From NCBI RefSeq assembly GCF_016864375.1, contig NZ_CP069356.1:806001-870000 (forward strand): a DNA stretch of 64,000 bases, in the 5' to 3' direction. The position numbers and the translations under genes were made by a program. Below the pieces are notes generated by a model. The model did not search any database. It was not told the origin of the DNA and was given only the letters and a program-made list of their open reading frames with translations. Shown here piece after piece: positions 41,466-51,018 of the stretch (position 1 is its first letter; each line of letters opens with the position of its first letter). The DNA is from Microvirga sp. VF16 (GTDB lineage: Bacteria > Pseudomonadota > Alphaproteobacteria > Rhizobiales > Beijerinckiaceae).

Positions 41466-41699
41466 TTAACCGACCGGGCGATGAATCCCGGTACATGGCT
41501 GGCAAAGAAAAGCGTCACCCCCTCGAGCGGATGCTATGGCTTGGTGACCTTCAGCCGTGTTCATCCAGGTGAGAGCTTCTGCCCGGCAGGTGAATTTCTC
41601 TCGACAGATCCTAGGCGTCAGCTTTCCGCGCACAGGGACGACCACGCGCCAGGACCGCTTCAGATCCATTGCATAGGCAGCAGGATGTTCTTTGCTCAT
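41466..41699 (-). CDS. Hypothetical 77-aa protein
   Basis: It starts MSKEHPAAYAMDLKRSWRVV; an upstream ATG adds 16 residues. VPVRGKLTPRICREKFTCRA and WMNTAEGHQAI look like a small single-domain protein. No family is recognised. Confidence 0.5.
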   Translation of the reverse strand: MSKEHPAAYAMDLKRSWRVVVPVRGKLTPRICREKFTCRAEALTWMNTAEGHQAIASARGGDAFLCQPCTGIHRPVG

Positions 41700-41920
41700 C
41701 CGACGTTCCCAACGTGACCCTCGAAGGGATACAACCATCAGCCCCAAGCTATTTGACTAAAGGCGAGTTGCACTGGGTACTGCCCCTCGATCCTGATTAG
41801 GAAGAAGTTAAATTGGTGCGTTCACACCCCTTTGGTCGTGCTCCTCTACAATCCATGAGGGTGGCGGAGGAGCGGACGTGAACGGGTCGCTGTATCAATT
41901 GGCCTCGGCTTGCGCCGGCC

Positions 41921-42583
41921 TTACCAAGATGCGGGATGGAGGCGGCGCTTCCAACGCTCGTGTCTCGGAAGTTGAACAGCGGCGGCCTGGCGCTTAGTTC
42001 GTCTAGGCTGGTCTGCCTTCTCTGATGTCACCATGTAGGAGTGGCCAATCAGGTCTGCCTGTCCTATCAGTTCTAGCCCTGATGCTGGGTTGAGCGCTGT
42101 TATCTGTTCGACAGATGCAGAACCCTTCTTCCGAGATTGCCGCACATTGGCCTTCACAGGTTCGGCCTGTGCCGACCGAACGTCATCGGCGAGTGCTATG
42201 CCCTCTCCAGCGCCAGGAGTAACATCGGTCGGGGTCACGGCATCAGCGGCTTCCAGCGCTTGTGCATGCGCGTCGTTGATGTCTTCAGGGACTATCGCAA
42301 CCAGATCGAATTCCATCTGTCCCCGATGAGCCTCGGGCGAAGAGCGCTTGCGGTGAACAGGCTCAACGGGCTTAGAAATGTCCGGTCCAGGCGCAAGGAT
42401 GCTCGGTAGAATGCGAGGGACCACCGCTGGTTCAGCGACAACTTGAGGTGCTTCCTTCTGGAAGACCTTTGCAGGCTCATCCGGTAAGATTGCGAACAGA
42501 CGCCTTGGCGCAAGATGGCTATGCTGGCCTTGAACACGAGACTTCTTGATTTCAACAGAGAAAGGCTTTGGATTCCGTTTCAT
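41921..42583 (-). CDS. Hypothetical 220-aa basic/disordered protein
   Basis: It starts MKRNPKPFSVEIKKSRVQGQ, a beginning I associate with small rhizobial proteins of unknown role. The centre is acidic and Pro/Ala-rich (EAADAVTPTDVTPGAGEG), and the C-terminus is basic (RRTKRQAAAVQLPRHERWKR). It is probably largely unstructured. It follows the minD gene by 180 bases on the same strand; whether they are co-transcribed is unclear. Confidence 0.65.
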   Translation of the reverse strand: MKRNPKPFSVEIKKSRVQGQHSHLAPRRLFAILPDEPAKVFQKEAPQVVAEPAVVPRILPSILAPGPDISKPVEPVHRKRSSPEAHRGQMEFDLVAIVPEDINDAHAQALEAADAVTPTDVTPGAGEGIALADDVRSAQAEPVKANVRQSRKKGSASVEQITALNPASGLELIGQADLIGHSYMVTSEKADQPRRTKRQAAAVQLPRHERWKRRLHPASW

Positions 42584-42762
42584 CTTATACGCTGATGATG
42601 ATTTTATTCGATGAGGACCTAAGATCTTGCGCGCATGACGTCAACCTGAAGAATGCAGGTCGCGCCTCAAAACCTTCGTGAACTTGCAGGGGCCAGAATA
42701 AATTCTGGAAGATTTCTTCTGGAGTGCATCAGATCTCGTTCTTGTAAGAAAGTCGAGTGAGG

Positions 42763-43626
42763 TTATGCGGCTCGTCGGGTGAACAGCCTGTGCAACAGGC
42801 GAGGTTTATCACTTGAGATAACAAGCCCCGTCCCCTCCCCCTTCAGCCGTCGCGCCGCCTCAAGATAGGCCTGAGCCGGTGCACTGCCAGGGCTGCCCAG
42901 GGTCACTGGAGCTCCGACATTTGAGCTCAGCAGCACTTCCCTACTCTCCGGGATGATGCCCAGCAGTGGAATGGACAGGATTTCCAGCACATCCTCCACC
43001 TGCATGATCTCGCCGCGCCGGGCACGAACGGGATCATAGCGGGTGAGAAGCAGATGTTTGTCGACGCACTGCCCGTTCTCGGCTTTGGCTGTCTTGGCGT
43101 CGAGCATGCCGATGATCCGATCGGCATCCCGGATTGAGGAGACCTCCGGGTTCACCACGACAACGGCAACATCGGCGTACCGCATCGCGAGCGTCGCACC
43201 TTTCTCGATGCCGGCCGGGCTATCGCAGATCACCCAGTCGAACTGCGCCCGCAATTCGGAGATGATACGTGTGACCCCGTCCTCGCTCAGGCTGTCCTTG
43301 TCGCGGCTCTGTGAGGCCGGCAGAAGAGCCAGCGTGTCGAGACGCTTGTCCCGGATCAGGGCCTGCGTGAGCTTGGCCTCGCCCTGGATGACGTTGATCA
43401 GATCGAAGACAACCCGCCGCTCGGCGCCCATGACCAGATCCAGATTGCGCAACCCAACATCAAAGTCGACGACCACCACCCTCTGACCGCTCTGTGCCAG
43501 CGCAGCTCCTAGTGCCGCCGTGGAGGTCGTCTTGCCGACCCCGCCCTTGCCGGAGGTCACGACGAGCACCCTGCCCTGTCTGGACTTTGTCTTCGTCTTG
43601 GACTGCTTTGGCCTTGGCTTCTTCAT
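42763..43626 (-). CDS. minD: MinD-family septum-site ATPase (orphan)
   Basis: This 287-aa protein starts MKKPRPKQSKTKTKSRQGRV after GGAGATAA. The deviant Walker A GKGGVGKTT is at 26-34, VDFDVGLRNLDLVMGAERRV follows, WVICDSPAGIEKGATLAMRY is the switch II region, and the C-terminus RLLHRLFTRRAA is a short amphipathic helix. All are MinD features. MinD with MinC and MinE places the division septum. Neither minC nor minE is adjacent: both sides have unrelated hypothetical genes. The basic N-terminal extension is unusual. A paralogue with another role is possible. Confidence 0.88.
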   Translation of the reverse strand: MKKPRPKQSKTKTKSRQGRVLVVTSGKGGVGKTTSTAALGAALAQSGQRVVVVDFDVGLRNLDLVMGAERRVVFDLINVIQGEAKLTQALIRDKRLDTLALLPASQSRDKDSLSEDGVTRIISELRAQFDWVICDSPAGIEKGATLAMRYADVAVVVVNPEVSSIRDADRIIGMLDAKTAKAENGQCVDKHLLLTRYDPVRARRGEIMQVEDVLEILSIPLLGIIPESREVLLSSNVGAPVTLGSPGSAPAQAYLEAARRLKGEGTGLVISSDKPRLLHRLFTRRAA

Positions 43627-43890
43627 CGCTGGCTTATCTCCAGAGAGACCGTGAGGAGGCACGGCACCCACGCAGGCACAAGCGAGATCGAGAGGTAGCA
43701 ACACGGAACAAGGCCGAACGAGCTGAAGCAGTGACGGTCATACCCCTCGTAAGCAGCCTCATTCGGCGCTCAAGATAGTTACCAGGGGGTTAACGAAGCG
43801 AGGGAAGCGCTGATGGCGATCGCGCAAGTCCTGTTAGCTGTCTGTTAACCACTTTGCGGCGAGCATGCTCATGCAGATCCGGCTCAGGGA

Positions 43891-44232
43891 TCAGCACTCT
43901 CCTCCAAAGCAGACGGGGTGCGGGTGGACCACCTCGTTCTGCTTTGAGGATGTTCCCGCACCCGCGCAGTAACTGAGGCTTAACCACGATCCCAATCGAA
44001 CCTGATCGAAACAGGGCGCGCAGCGTTCTTCGTCTGCTCCGGCAAGAAGATTACCTGGAGCATTCTCAATCCGATCGCCAAGGCCGGTCGAGAGCGACAC
44101 CTGGACCAAACCACACCGTTCAATGTTCTGAACACCGCGGAGGTAGGGATGAAACGGTCTTTCCAACGACGGATCAAGCGGTGGTTTCTTGAAGAGCTGA
44201 CACGCCGCCTGGACCAGTACCACGAGATCCAT
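43891..44232 (-). CDS. Uncertain 113-aa hypothetical protein
   Basis: It starts MDLVVLVQAACQLFKKPPLD and contains RCGLVQVSLSTGLGDRIENA. There is no family and no clear ribosome site. It could be a chance frame. Confidence 0.35.
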   Translation of the reverse strand: MDLVVLVQAACQLFKKPPLDPSLERPFHPYLRGVQNIERCGLVQVSLSTGLGDRIENAPGNLLAGADEERCAPCFDQVRLGSWLSLSYCAGAGTSSKQNEVVHPHPVCFGGEC

Positions 44233-44506
44233 TCCGATCGAACTCACTGCCTCGGAGTCCACGGATCCGGCTTACCCTCCGCTCCAGAGGAAGGCGTCAT
44301 TGAGGATCACTCGTGACCGTTGCCGTTCCACAGGGAGGCACGGACCAGGATTGTGACGAGCCTTAGGATGGTTGGCCTCTCCGGACCGGCAGCCGGATGA
44401 GTCAGAGAGCTTTACCCTCCTCTGGCGGATGTCTCGCCAAGTCCAACGTCCTTAACTCCGCCCGAAACAGGCGCCGCCCATGACCCAAAACACCCGGAGG
44501 AAGCCC

Positions 44507-44788
44507 ATGCCGGCCAACACGGCACAACATTTTACGCACATGAGCAATGGTGCTACCTGTCTGTATTCATTGGAACTTCAACCGTTCCTGCAATCGCTCC
44601 GGGCAACCCTCGCCGACATTGACTTCGAATACGAGAGTGACATTGAGACCGTCAGGAAGAGCTCAGTGGATGAGTTGTTCAAGCAGGCGACGATCAGAAA
44701 GCTGCAAGAGTGCCATCGAGAGCGCCGGATGCCCTGCGTTGTACAACTTGAACGCTTGCAGAAGCGGTTGCATGCGCGAGTTGCGTGA
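44507..44788 (+). CDS. Hypothetical 93-aa protein
   Basis: ATG after GGAGGA at ideal spacing; the sequence begins MPANTAQHFTHMSNGATCLY. It includes LQSLRATLADIDFEYESDIE and LFKQATIRKLQECHRERRMP, helical and charged. No family is recognised. The ribosome site decides the start over an ATG 27 bases upstream. Confidence 0.65.
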   Translation: MPANTAQHFTHMSNGATCLYSLELQPFLQSLRATLADIDFEYESDIETVRKSSVDELFKQATIRKLQECHRERRMPCVVQLERLQKRLHARVA

Positions 44789-44991
44789 TTGTGTCTGGGA
44801 GCCAATGAACCCATTGCATTCGTTTCGGGGCGCATTGGTAACCCACCTGTCGAAGCCTCTCCATCCCATCGCGCTTCTTGACAGGCATTCGCGAAAAGGC
44901 CGACGGTCTCCCGAGAGCCAGCACGACAATTCGGCCTTTCGGAAGGTTAAAACCGCCCTTCAGCCGGGTTTGGGTCGAGCCTCATCAATGA

Positions 44992-45711
44992 ATGACCCTG
45001 GCCAACGAAGAGGATTGCTGTTTGGACTTTCCTGGCACCATCTATGCGGCATCGACCTGGGTCGTCCCGATCCTCATCGCAATCACCTTCCATGAGGCGG
45101 CCCATGCCTATGCCGCCTGGAAATTGGGGGATGACACCGCGCACCGTCTGGGCCGTGTCACGTTCAATCCGCTGAAGCATGTCGATCCTTTTGGGACGAT
45201 CCTGCTTCCGGCCCTGCTCTTTCTGACCAAGGCTCCTTTCCTGTTTGGATGGGCGAAGCCTGTCCCCGTGGCGTTCGGGCGGCTGGGCCATCCGCGCCGC
45301 GACATGGCGATTGTCGCGATCGCCGGGCCACTAGCGAATGTATTGCTGGCCATTGCGTCGGCGGGTCTCCTGCGGATTGTCTGGGTGTTGCCAGAGGCGC
45401 TCGTCCCCTGGCTGGTTCAGACACTCTATCAGTCGATCCTGCTGAACCTGATCCTGGCGATCTTCAACATGTTTCCCCTTCCGCCCCTGGATGGAGGTCG
45501 CGTCGTCTTGAGCATTCTGCCCGACGCCTTGGCAAAGCCCTTTGCAAAGCTGGAGCGGTTCGGTTTCCTGGTTCTGCTTGGGATCATTTTTCTTCTGCCG
45601 ATGCTTGGCCGATCGCTGGGGATCGACTTGAACATTTTCCGATGGTTTGTTGCGATTCCGCTTGCATGGCTCATGCCAGTTTTCCGGGTCATCGCTGGAG
45701 CACCGCAGTAG
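44992..45711 (+). CDS. Site-2 protease (M50) family membrane metalloprotease
   Basis: This 239-aa protein has zinc motif HEAAH at 34-38 in the first membrane segment region, and NMFPLPPLDGGR at 159-170 with the third ligand Asp167. Five or so hydrophobic segments are visible, including IAIAGPLANVLLAIASAGLL and LERFGFLVLLGIIFLLP. Such small S2P relatives (often called YwhC-like) cut within membranes; the substrates are unknown. Length is normal for the minimal group without PDZ. It is a single gene. Confidence 0.9.
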   Translation: MTLANEEDCCLDFPGTIYAASTWVVPILIAITFHEAAHAYAAWKLGDDTAHRLGRVTFNPLKHVDPFGTILLPALLFLTKAPFLFGWAKPVPVAFGRLGHPRRDMAIVAIAGPLANVLLAIASAGLLRIVWVLPEALVPWLVQTLYQSILLNLILAIFNMFPLPPLDGGRVVLSILPDALAKPFAKLERFGFLVLLGIIFLLPMLGRSLGIDLNIFRWFVAIPLAWLMPVFRVIAGAPQ

Positions 45712-45953
45712 CGGCTCAGGGTGCAAGGAACCAGCTCTGTCATTCACGTGCAGCGACGAAATGTAAATTGGCGCAGAAACGTCAAACCCTGCCAAAGCAG
45801 ATGCAAACCGCCAAATGTTTGGAGCAAGTGGCTGTGGTAACAGGATAGGATCTGCACAATGCCACTTATAGCCTGAGCACGAACACGGAATTGCGACGCC
45901 TAAATCTCCTTACTGCTCAAGTCCTGTTACTCTAGCAGACGGAGGTGCTTGGA

Positions 45954-46235
45954 CTAAGCCGCCAGCTCTCTGCGCGAACCTGTGAGCTGGAACAGGTAGA
46001 ACCCATTAAACCGCACACCAGCCTGGGCCGCCTTGTCGTCAAAACCCCAAGGGTTCATGTCCAACGGCCGCAGCGCCCGCTCAAACCTCCAGCTACATGG
46101 ATCAAGAAAACCGGGAACCGGACGGTCCTCCGGCACGGCACAGAAAAGTGCGGGCCGCGGCCTGTTCCGGAACAGGTTGTAGGTACAGTCACGCGCGTTT
46201 GCCTTGGCAGAAGCCAGGTGCTGAATGGATGGCAT
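45954..46235 (-). CDS. Hypothetical 93-aa protein
   Basis: It starts MPSIQHLASAKANARDCTYN. PALFCAVPEDRPVPGFLDPC and PLDMNPWGFDDKAAQAGVRF look conserved-protein-like, and the end is FYLFQLTGSRRELAA. No family is recognised. Confidence 0.6.
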   Translation of the reverse strand: MPSIQHLASAKANARDCTYNLFRNRPRPALFCAVPEDRPVPGFLDPCSWRFERALRPLDMNPWGFDDKAAQAGVRFNGFYLFQLTGSRRELAA

Positions 46236-46450
46236 GAGGTCCCCCGAAGTTGGCTTCTTGATCCGACGGTCGTGCGCAGCGTCTGAGGTATGCCTTACAT
46301 CAGGCTAACTGGATTTTGTATCACTCTTGCGGGGTATCTGGAGCAGACACATCGACCACAAGCAATCTCACCCTTCCCATCAACAGAAGGCAAGTCTGTC
46401 GCATTGCTCTAGCAGGCACGAACTCTGGTTGAGGTGGCGGAGGGCTGACG

Positions 46451-46864
46451 ATGACGGACGATGAAGTTGAGGCTGTGGCGGCGGAACTGGCCAAAGCGGG
46501 AGGCGTCTCTTGGCCTTCCGGGCAAGAGCGCGGCCCTCTGAAGCTGGTCATGGATCGATACCGCGACCGGGCCCACTTCGCCCTTGCTGCCCTTGAGCGT
46601 GTCAGGGCCGCCAAGCAGGCTCACTTTCCTGATCCAATGGAGATCGAGCAGGTCGGCCTGAACCTTCAAGCTAGCCTTGATCCTGCGTCGCACGATGGGA
46701 TCGCTGTCGGGAGCCTGCTTTTGTACCGCCCTCCTGGGGACAAAAGGGCCTATTCCTGCCGGGTTCAGAGGATCGATGGAAGCCGCGTGTACCTTCTCCC
46801 TGAAATCCCAACCTGCACCGGCTGGGTGGATCTAGACAACCTCTCTTCTCCGGCCATTCAGTAA
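46451..46864 (+). CDS. Hypothetical 137-aa protein
   Basis: It starts MTDDEVEAVAAELAKAGGVS after GGAGGG. It includes RDRAHFALAALERVRAAKQA, DGIAVGSLLLYRPPGDKRAY and a Pro-Glu-rich end. No family is recognised. It is followed after 12 bases by the DUF6894 gene, probably in one transcript. Confidence 0.7.
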   Translation: MTDDEVEAVAAELAKAGGVSWPSGQERGPLKLVMDRYRDRAHFALAALERVRAAKQAHFPDPMEIEQVGLNLQASLDPASHDGIAVGSLLLYRPPGDKRAYSCRVQRIDGSRVYLLPEIPTCTGWVDLDNLSSPAIQ

Positions 46865-46876
46865 GGCGCCCAATCG

Positions 46877-47164
46877 GTGACAATTTCTATCAAGAGCAAA
46901 GTGATCCCGACTGACTGTTCCATCGAAGCCAACTCGTTGGCGCGCTCCGGAGATGATTATCCTCCATCTCGTTCAGGGCTAACCCGCTACTATTTCAATC
47001 TCACGGATGGCGAGATCATGATCCGCGATGAGGAGGGTATTGAGACGTCCAGCATTCAGGCGGCTGTGGTTTCGGCGCTGGAGGCAGTCGAGGAGCTTCG
47101 CGCCCAGGATCCGTCCAATTCAGATGGGTGGCAGGGATGGCGGCTTGAGATCATCGATACCTGA
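46877..47164 (+). CDS. DUF6894 small protein
   Basis: This 95-aa protein begins at GTG. The core TRYYFNLTDGEIMIRDEEGI (about 36-55) followed by AAVVSALEAVEELRAQDP matches the DUF6894 pattern RYFFHLxDGxxxxRDxEG. Members are common in Rhizobiales and of unknown function. The 35 residues before the core are unusual, and the true start could be further in. It probably shares a transcript with the gene before it. Confidence 0.75.
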   Translation: MTISIKSKVIPTDCSIEANSLARSGDDYPPSRSGLTRYYFNLTDGEIMIRDEEGIETSSIQAAVVSALEAVEELRAQDPSNSDGWQGWRLEIIDT

Positions 47165-47304
47165 GGTCGTGCCTTGCAGATGATCCCGCTTGATGCCCGC
47201 TCTGCGCATTAGTCGGATATCAAACAGATGACCACTCAGCCATTGCCCTTGTGAACATCTGATCAGACAGAGCGGCCTAGGGGAAGCCTGCTATGGACAG
47301 GTCC

Positions 47305-48873
47305 TCAGATCCGGCCGGTTACTCCCGCTGTGTCTCGGTTCAGAAACGAGCGATACGCCGGATTGTCGCTCTCGTCCCAGTACGGATATCCAAGTTCATC
47401 CAAGCTGCGCTTGAGCTGCGCTCGCTCCGCGGTGGGAACCTGGATGCCAGCCAGCACCCGCCCATAGTCGGCGCCATGGTTGCGGTAGTGGAACAGCGAG
47501 ATGTTCCAGCTGCCGGACAGACCGTTGAGGAACTTCAGCAGGGCTCCCGGCCTCTCGGGGAACTGGAACCGGAAGATCAGCTCATCCTGAAGGCCAGGCG
47601 TGTGTCCACCGACCATGTAGCGCACGTGCAGCTTGGCCATCTCGTTGTCGCTCATGTCGAGCACGGGATAGTCCTGCTCCCGCAGCATCGTGATGATCTG
47701 GCGCTTCTCCTGGTCGCCTTCCGAGAGCCGCACGCCGACAAAGATCTGCGCCGCCTGGGGATCCGAGTAGCGGTAGTTGAACTCGGTGATCGAGCGCTTG
47801 CCCAGCAGCTGGATGAAGCGGCGATAGCTGCCCGGCTGCTCGGGAATGCTGACTGCCAGCAACGCCTCGCGGTGTTCACCGATCTCAGCCCGTTCGGCAA
47901 TGTGGCGGAGCCGGTCGAAGTTCATGTTGGCGCCGCTGTTGATCGCGACCAGTCCGTGCGGTCTTGCTCCTTCCCGCTCCACGTACTTCTTCAGACCGGC
48001 CAGACTGACGGCGCCGGATGGTTCGGCAATGGCACGCGTGTCCTCGAAGATGTCCTTTACGGCCGCGCAGATCTCATCGGTGCTGACGGTGATCACCTCG
48101 TCGAGCAGCTCCCGGCACAGGCGAAACGTCTCCTCACCCGCTTGGCGCACAGCAACACCATCTGCAAACAGCCCGACTTGGTTCAGGATGATGCGCTCGC
48201 CGGCCGCAAGGGCGCCGGCCATGCTCGCGGCATCCTCAGGCTCGACCCCGATCACCTTCACCTCGGGCCGCAGGAACTTGGTGTAGACGGCCACTCCCGC
48301 GGCAAGTCCTCCTCCGCCGATGGGCACAAACACTGCCTCGAGAGGATCAGGGTGCTGGCGCAGGATCTCCATGCCCACCGTGCCCTGCCCGGCAATGACA
48401 TCCGGATCATCGTACGGATGAATGAAGGTAAGGCCCTTCTCCGCCTCAAGCTGACGGGCATGGGTATAGGCCTCGTCGAAGCTCTCGCCGTGCAGGACCA
48501 CACGGCCGCCCTGCCCTTTCACCGCTTGGACTTTGATGGCAGGCGTGGTGCGCGGCATCACGATCGTCGCCTTGGTGCCCAGTCTCTGGGCTGCGAGAGC
48601 GACGCCCTGGGCGTGATTGCCGGCGGACGCGCAGATCACGCCACGTTCGAGTGCCTCGCGTGATAGCCCGACCATCTTGTTGTAGGCACCGCGCAGCTTG
48701 AACGAGAACACCGGCTGGAGATCTTCGCGCTTGAGCCGAACAGGGCTCCCCAGGCGCTGAGACAGGCGCGGCATGGGATCGAGCGGGCTCTCGATCGCCA
48801 CGTCATAGACCCGGGCGGTCAAGATCTTGCGGATGTAGTCGTGCACGTCAGAGATGCCTTCCTGGATCAGCAA
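47305..48873 (-). CDS. ilvA: Threonine ammonia-lyase (biosynthetic)
   Basis: This 522-aa PLP enzyme converts threonine to 2-oxobutanoate, the first step of isoleucine synthesis. The PLP Lys is K59 in VFSFKLRGAYN. The phosphate loop is seen in VPIGGGGLAAGVAV. The C-terminal 180 residues hold two ACT-like regulatory domains (AEIGEHREALLAVSIPEQPG and FRFQFPERPGALLKFLNGLS), which mark the isoleucine-inhibited long form and not the catabolic TdcB. It is full length. The next gene on this strand, the aminotransferase, ends 70 bases upstream. Confidence 0.95.
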   Translation of the reverse strand: MLIQEGISDVHDYIRKILTARVYDVAIESPLDPMPRLSQRLGSPVRLKREDLQPVFSFKLRGAYNKMVGLSREALERGVICASAGNHAQGVALAAQRLGTKATIVMPRTTPAIKVQAVKGQGGRVVLHGESFDEAYTHARQLEAEKGLTFIHPYDDPDVIAGQGTVGMEILRQHPDPLEAVFVPIGGGGLAAGVAVYTKFLRPEVKVIGVEPEDAASMAGALAAGERIILNQVGLFADGVAVRQAGEETFRLCRELLDEVITVSTDEICAAVKDIFEDTRAIAEPSGAVSLAGLKKYVEREGARPHGLVAINSGANMNFDRLRHIAERAEIGEHREALLAVSIPEQPGSYRRFIQLLGKRSITEFNYRYSDPQAAQIFVGVRLSEGDQEKRQIITMLREQDYPVLDMSDNEMAKLHVRYMVGGHTPGLQDELIFRFQFPERPGALLKFLNGLSGSWNISLFHYRNHGADYGRVLAGIQVPTAERAQLKRSLDELGYPYWDESDNPAYRSFLNRDTAGVTGRI

Positions 48874-48942
48874 GGCAGTTCACTTGCTGCCTTGTGCCCC
48901 TGATACACTCTCAACCAAGGCATGGCATCGGCCTCGAGAAGC

Positions 48943-50175
48943 CTACTGTGCCTGTGCTGACCGGGGCACCACGTTATGGAGGGTCTGGTCGGCATTGTCG
49001 AAGAACTTGCGGATGTTGCGCGCGGCCTGCCGGATGCGCTGCTCGTTTTCCACAAGCGCGATGCGGACATAGTCGTCGCCGTGCTCGCCAAAGCCGATGC
49101 CGGGCGCGACCGCCACATCGGCCTTCTCCACCAGCAGCTTCGAGAATTCGAGACTGCCCAGCGACCGGAACTTCTCCGGGATCTGCACCCAGGCGAACAT
49201 CGAGGCGGTCGGTACCGGCACCTGCCAGCCGGCCTTGGCGAAGGACTCGACCATCACGTCGCGGCGGCGCTTGTAGGTGGCGCGCATCTCGCGGATGCAC
49301 TCGTCCGGGCCGTTGAGGGCGGCGGTGGCGGCGACCTGGACCGGCGTGAAGGCGCCATAGTCGAGATAGGACTTCACCCGCGCCAGCGCCGCCAGCAGGC
49401 GCTCGTTGCCGACCGCAAAGCCGATGCGCCAGCCGGCCATCGAGAAGGTCTTGGACATCGAGGTGAATTCCACCGCCACGTCGATGGCGCCCGGCACCTG
49501 CAGGATCGATGGCGGCGGGTTGGATTCGTCGAAATAGACCTCCGAATAGGCCAGATCCGACAGCAGGATCAGCTCATGCTTCTTCGCGAAGGCGACGAGA
49601 TCGCGGTAGAAGTCGAGGGAGGCCACATAGGCGGTCGGGTTCGACGGATAGCAGACGACGAGGGCCACCGGCTTGGGGATCGAATGGGCCACGGCGCGCT
49701 CGGCCGCGACGAAGAATTCCGGCGTCGGCTCGGCCGGCACCGAGCGGATCACGCCGCCGGCCATCAGGAAGCCGAAGGCATGGATCGGGTAGCTCGGGTT
49801 CGGCACCAGAATCACGTCGCCCGGCTCGGTGATCGCCTGGGCCATGTTGGCGAAGCCCTCCTTCGAGCCCAGCGTCGCAACGACCTGGGTGTCCGGGTTG
49901 AGCTTCACGCCGAAGCGGCGCTCGTAATAGCCGGCCTGGGCACGGCGCAGGCCGCCGATGCCCTTGGAGGCGGAATAGCGGTCGGTGCGCGGCTTGCCGA
50001 CGGTCTCAATGAGCTTGTCGATGACGTGCTGCGGCGCCTGGAGGTCCGGATTGCCCATCCCGAGGTCGATGATGTCGGCGCCGTTGGCCCGGGCCGCGGC
50101 CTTGATCCGGTTGACCTGCTCGAAGACGTAAGGCGGAAGGCGCTTAATCCGGTAAAAGTCAGGCATAGGTCTCAT
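48943..50175 (-). CDS. Class I aminotransferase (AlaC/LL-DAP-aminotransferase-like)
   Basis: This 410-aa PLP enzyme begins PMPDFYRIKRLPPYVFEQVN. It has SKGIGGLRRAQ, substrate-site CYPSNPTAYV (about 175-184), Asp207 in LLSDLAYSEVY and the PLP Lys242 in SMSKTFSMAGWR. This group is usually annotated as alanine or LL-diaminopimelate aminotransferase; I cannot tell which. The first ATG (50175) overlaps the ihfA stop as ATGA, which favours that start, but ATG at 50166 (MPDFY) fits the family equally. It lies just upstream of ilvA, so amino-acid synthesis is the likely context. Confidence 0.92.
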   Translation of the reverse strand: MRPMPDFYRIKRLPPYVFEQVNRIKAAARANGADIIDLGMGNPDLQAPQHVIDKLIETVGKPRTDRYSASKGIGGLRRAQAGYYERRFGVKLNPDTQVVATLGSKEGFANMAQAITEPGDVILVPNPSYPIHAFGFLMAGGVIRSVPAEPTPEFFVAAERAVAHSIPKPVALVVCYPSNPTAYVASLDFYRDLVAFAKKHELILLSDLAYSEVYFDESNPPPSILQVPGAIDVAVEFTSMSKTFSMAGWRIGFAVGNERLLAALARVKSYLDYGAFTPVQVAATAALNGPDECIREMRATYKRRRDVMVESFAKAGWQVPVPTASMFAWVQIPEKFRSLGSLEFSKLLVEKADVAVAPGIGFGEHGDDYVRIALVENEQRIRQAARNIRKFFDNADQTLHNVVPRSAQAQ

Positions 50176-50531
50176 TCCGTTGCGGCTTGAGCCAACACAA
50201 GGGGCCCTTTACGGCGCCGCCGTGGGCGAGGCTTAGGGATATCGCCGTTGATGCGAGACTTCAGCAGAGGCGAGGCGCTGAAGGTCAGCGATCGGCGGGG
50301 CCCAATCGGCACCACCTCGCCTGTCTTGGGATTGCGGCCGACGCGCTCGGTCTTGTGGCGGACGGTGAAAACCCCAAAGCCTGACAGCTTCACGCTCTCA
50401 CCGGCGACAATGGCATCGCTCATCTCGCGGATGACCTGCCCGACCAAGTCCGCGGCCTCTGCCCGTGAGAGGCCGACTGTGTCAGAAACAACCTCGGCCA
50501 GATTGGCCCGGGTGATGGTCTTGCCCGTCAT
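50172..50531 (-). CDS. ihfA: Integration host factor alpha subunit
   Basis: This 119-aa protein starts MTGKTITRANLAEVVSDTVG. The HU/IHF core GESVKLSGFGVFTVRHKTER and the arm VGRNPKTGEVVPIGPRRSLT (with Pro) are intact. IHF bends DNA sharply. The tail after residue 97 is very basic (PKPRPRRRRKGPL) and longer than in enteric IHF alpha, which could add non-specific DNA binding. The stop overlaps the aminotransferase start (ATGA), an unusual partner gene for ihfA. Confidence 0.92.
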   Translation of the reverse strand: MTGKTITRANLAEVVSDTVGLSRAEAADLVGQVIREMSDAIVAGESVKLSGFGVFTVRHKTERVGRNPKTGEVVPIGPRRSLTFSASPLLKSRINGDIPKPRPRRRRKGPLVLAQAATE

Positions 50532-51018
50532 GCTGAGTCCTTGGCGCTGATCTTGTGCTCAAGAAAAAGGCCGCTGTTGCCAGCGACCGGAGGTGCAGAG
50601 GACATCTCCCTCTGAAGGGAACGACGCCGCAGGGTAGAGAAGCGACGTGCCGCAACGGCATTATCAAATCAGAATGAATCTTGAAATGAAATTTCTTCAA
50701 TGGGTCTATGCGCGCAACGCATGATCAGTATTCACTTGGAGCAAAGCTGCTTTTGTCTCCCACTACCAAGCCGAGCGGTTCCTGATGGGATGACGAGGTG
50801 CCAGCCAAGCCAATCCGTCCAATGCGTATTGCTCTCTACCGAGGCAGTCGCTGATGGATCGCCTTCGAACCCGTGCATCAGGGAAGGCGTGGCCACGGTC
50901 ACGAAGCACCACAGTTCATATCGCAGTGCAGCATAAAGTGACAAGCATCGTGAGGCTTACAATTGAAAAACCCTGCAACATGGCCATTAACAGCACATTG
51001 TGCATTGCACCATTTTAG

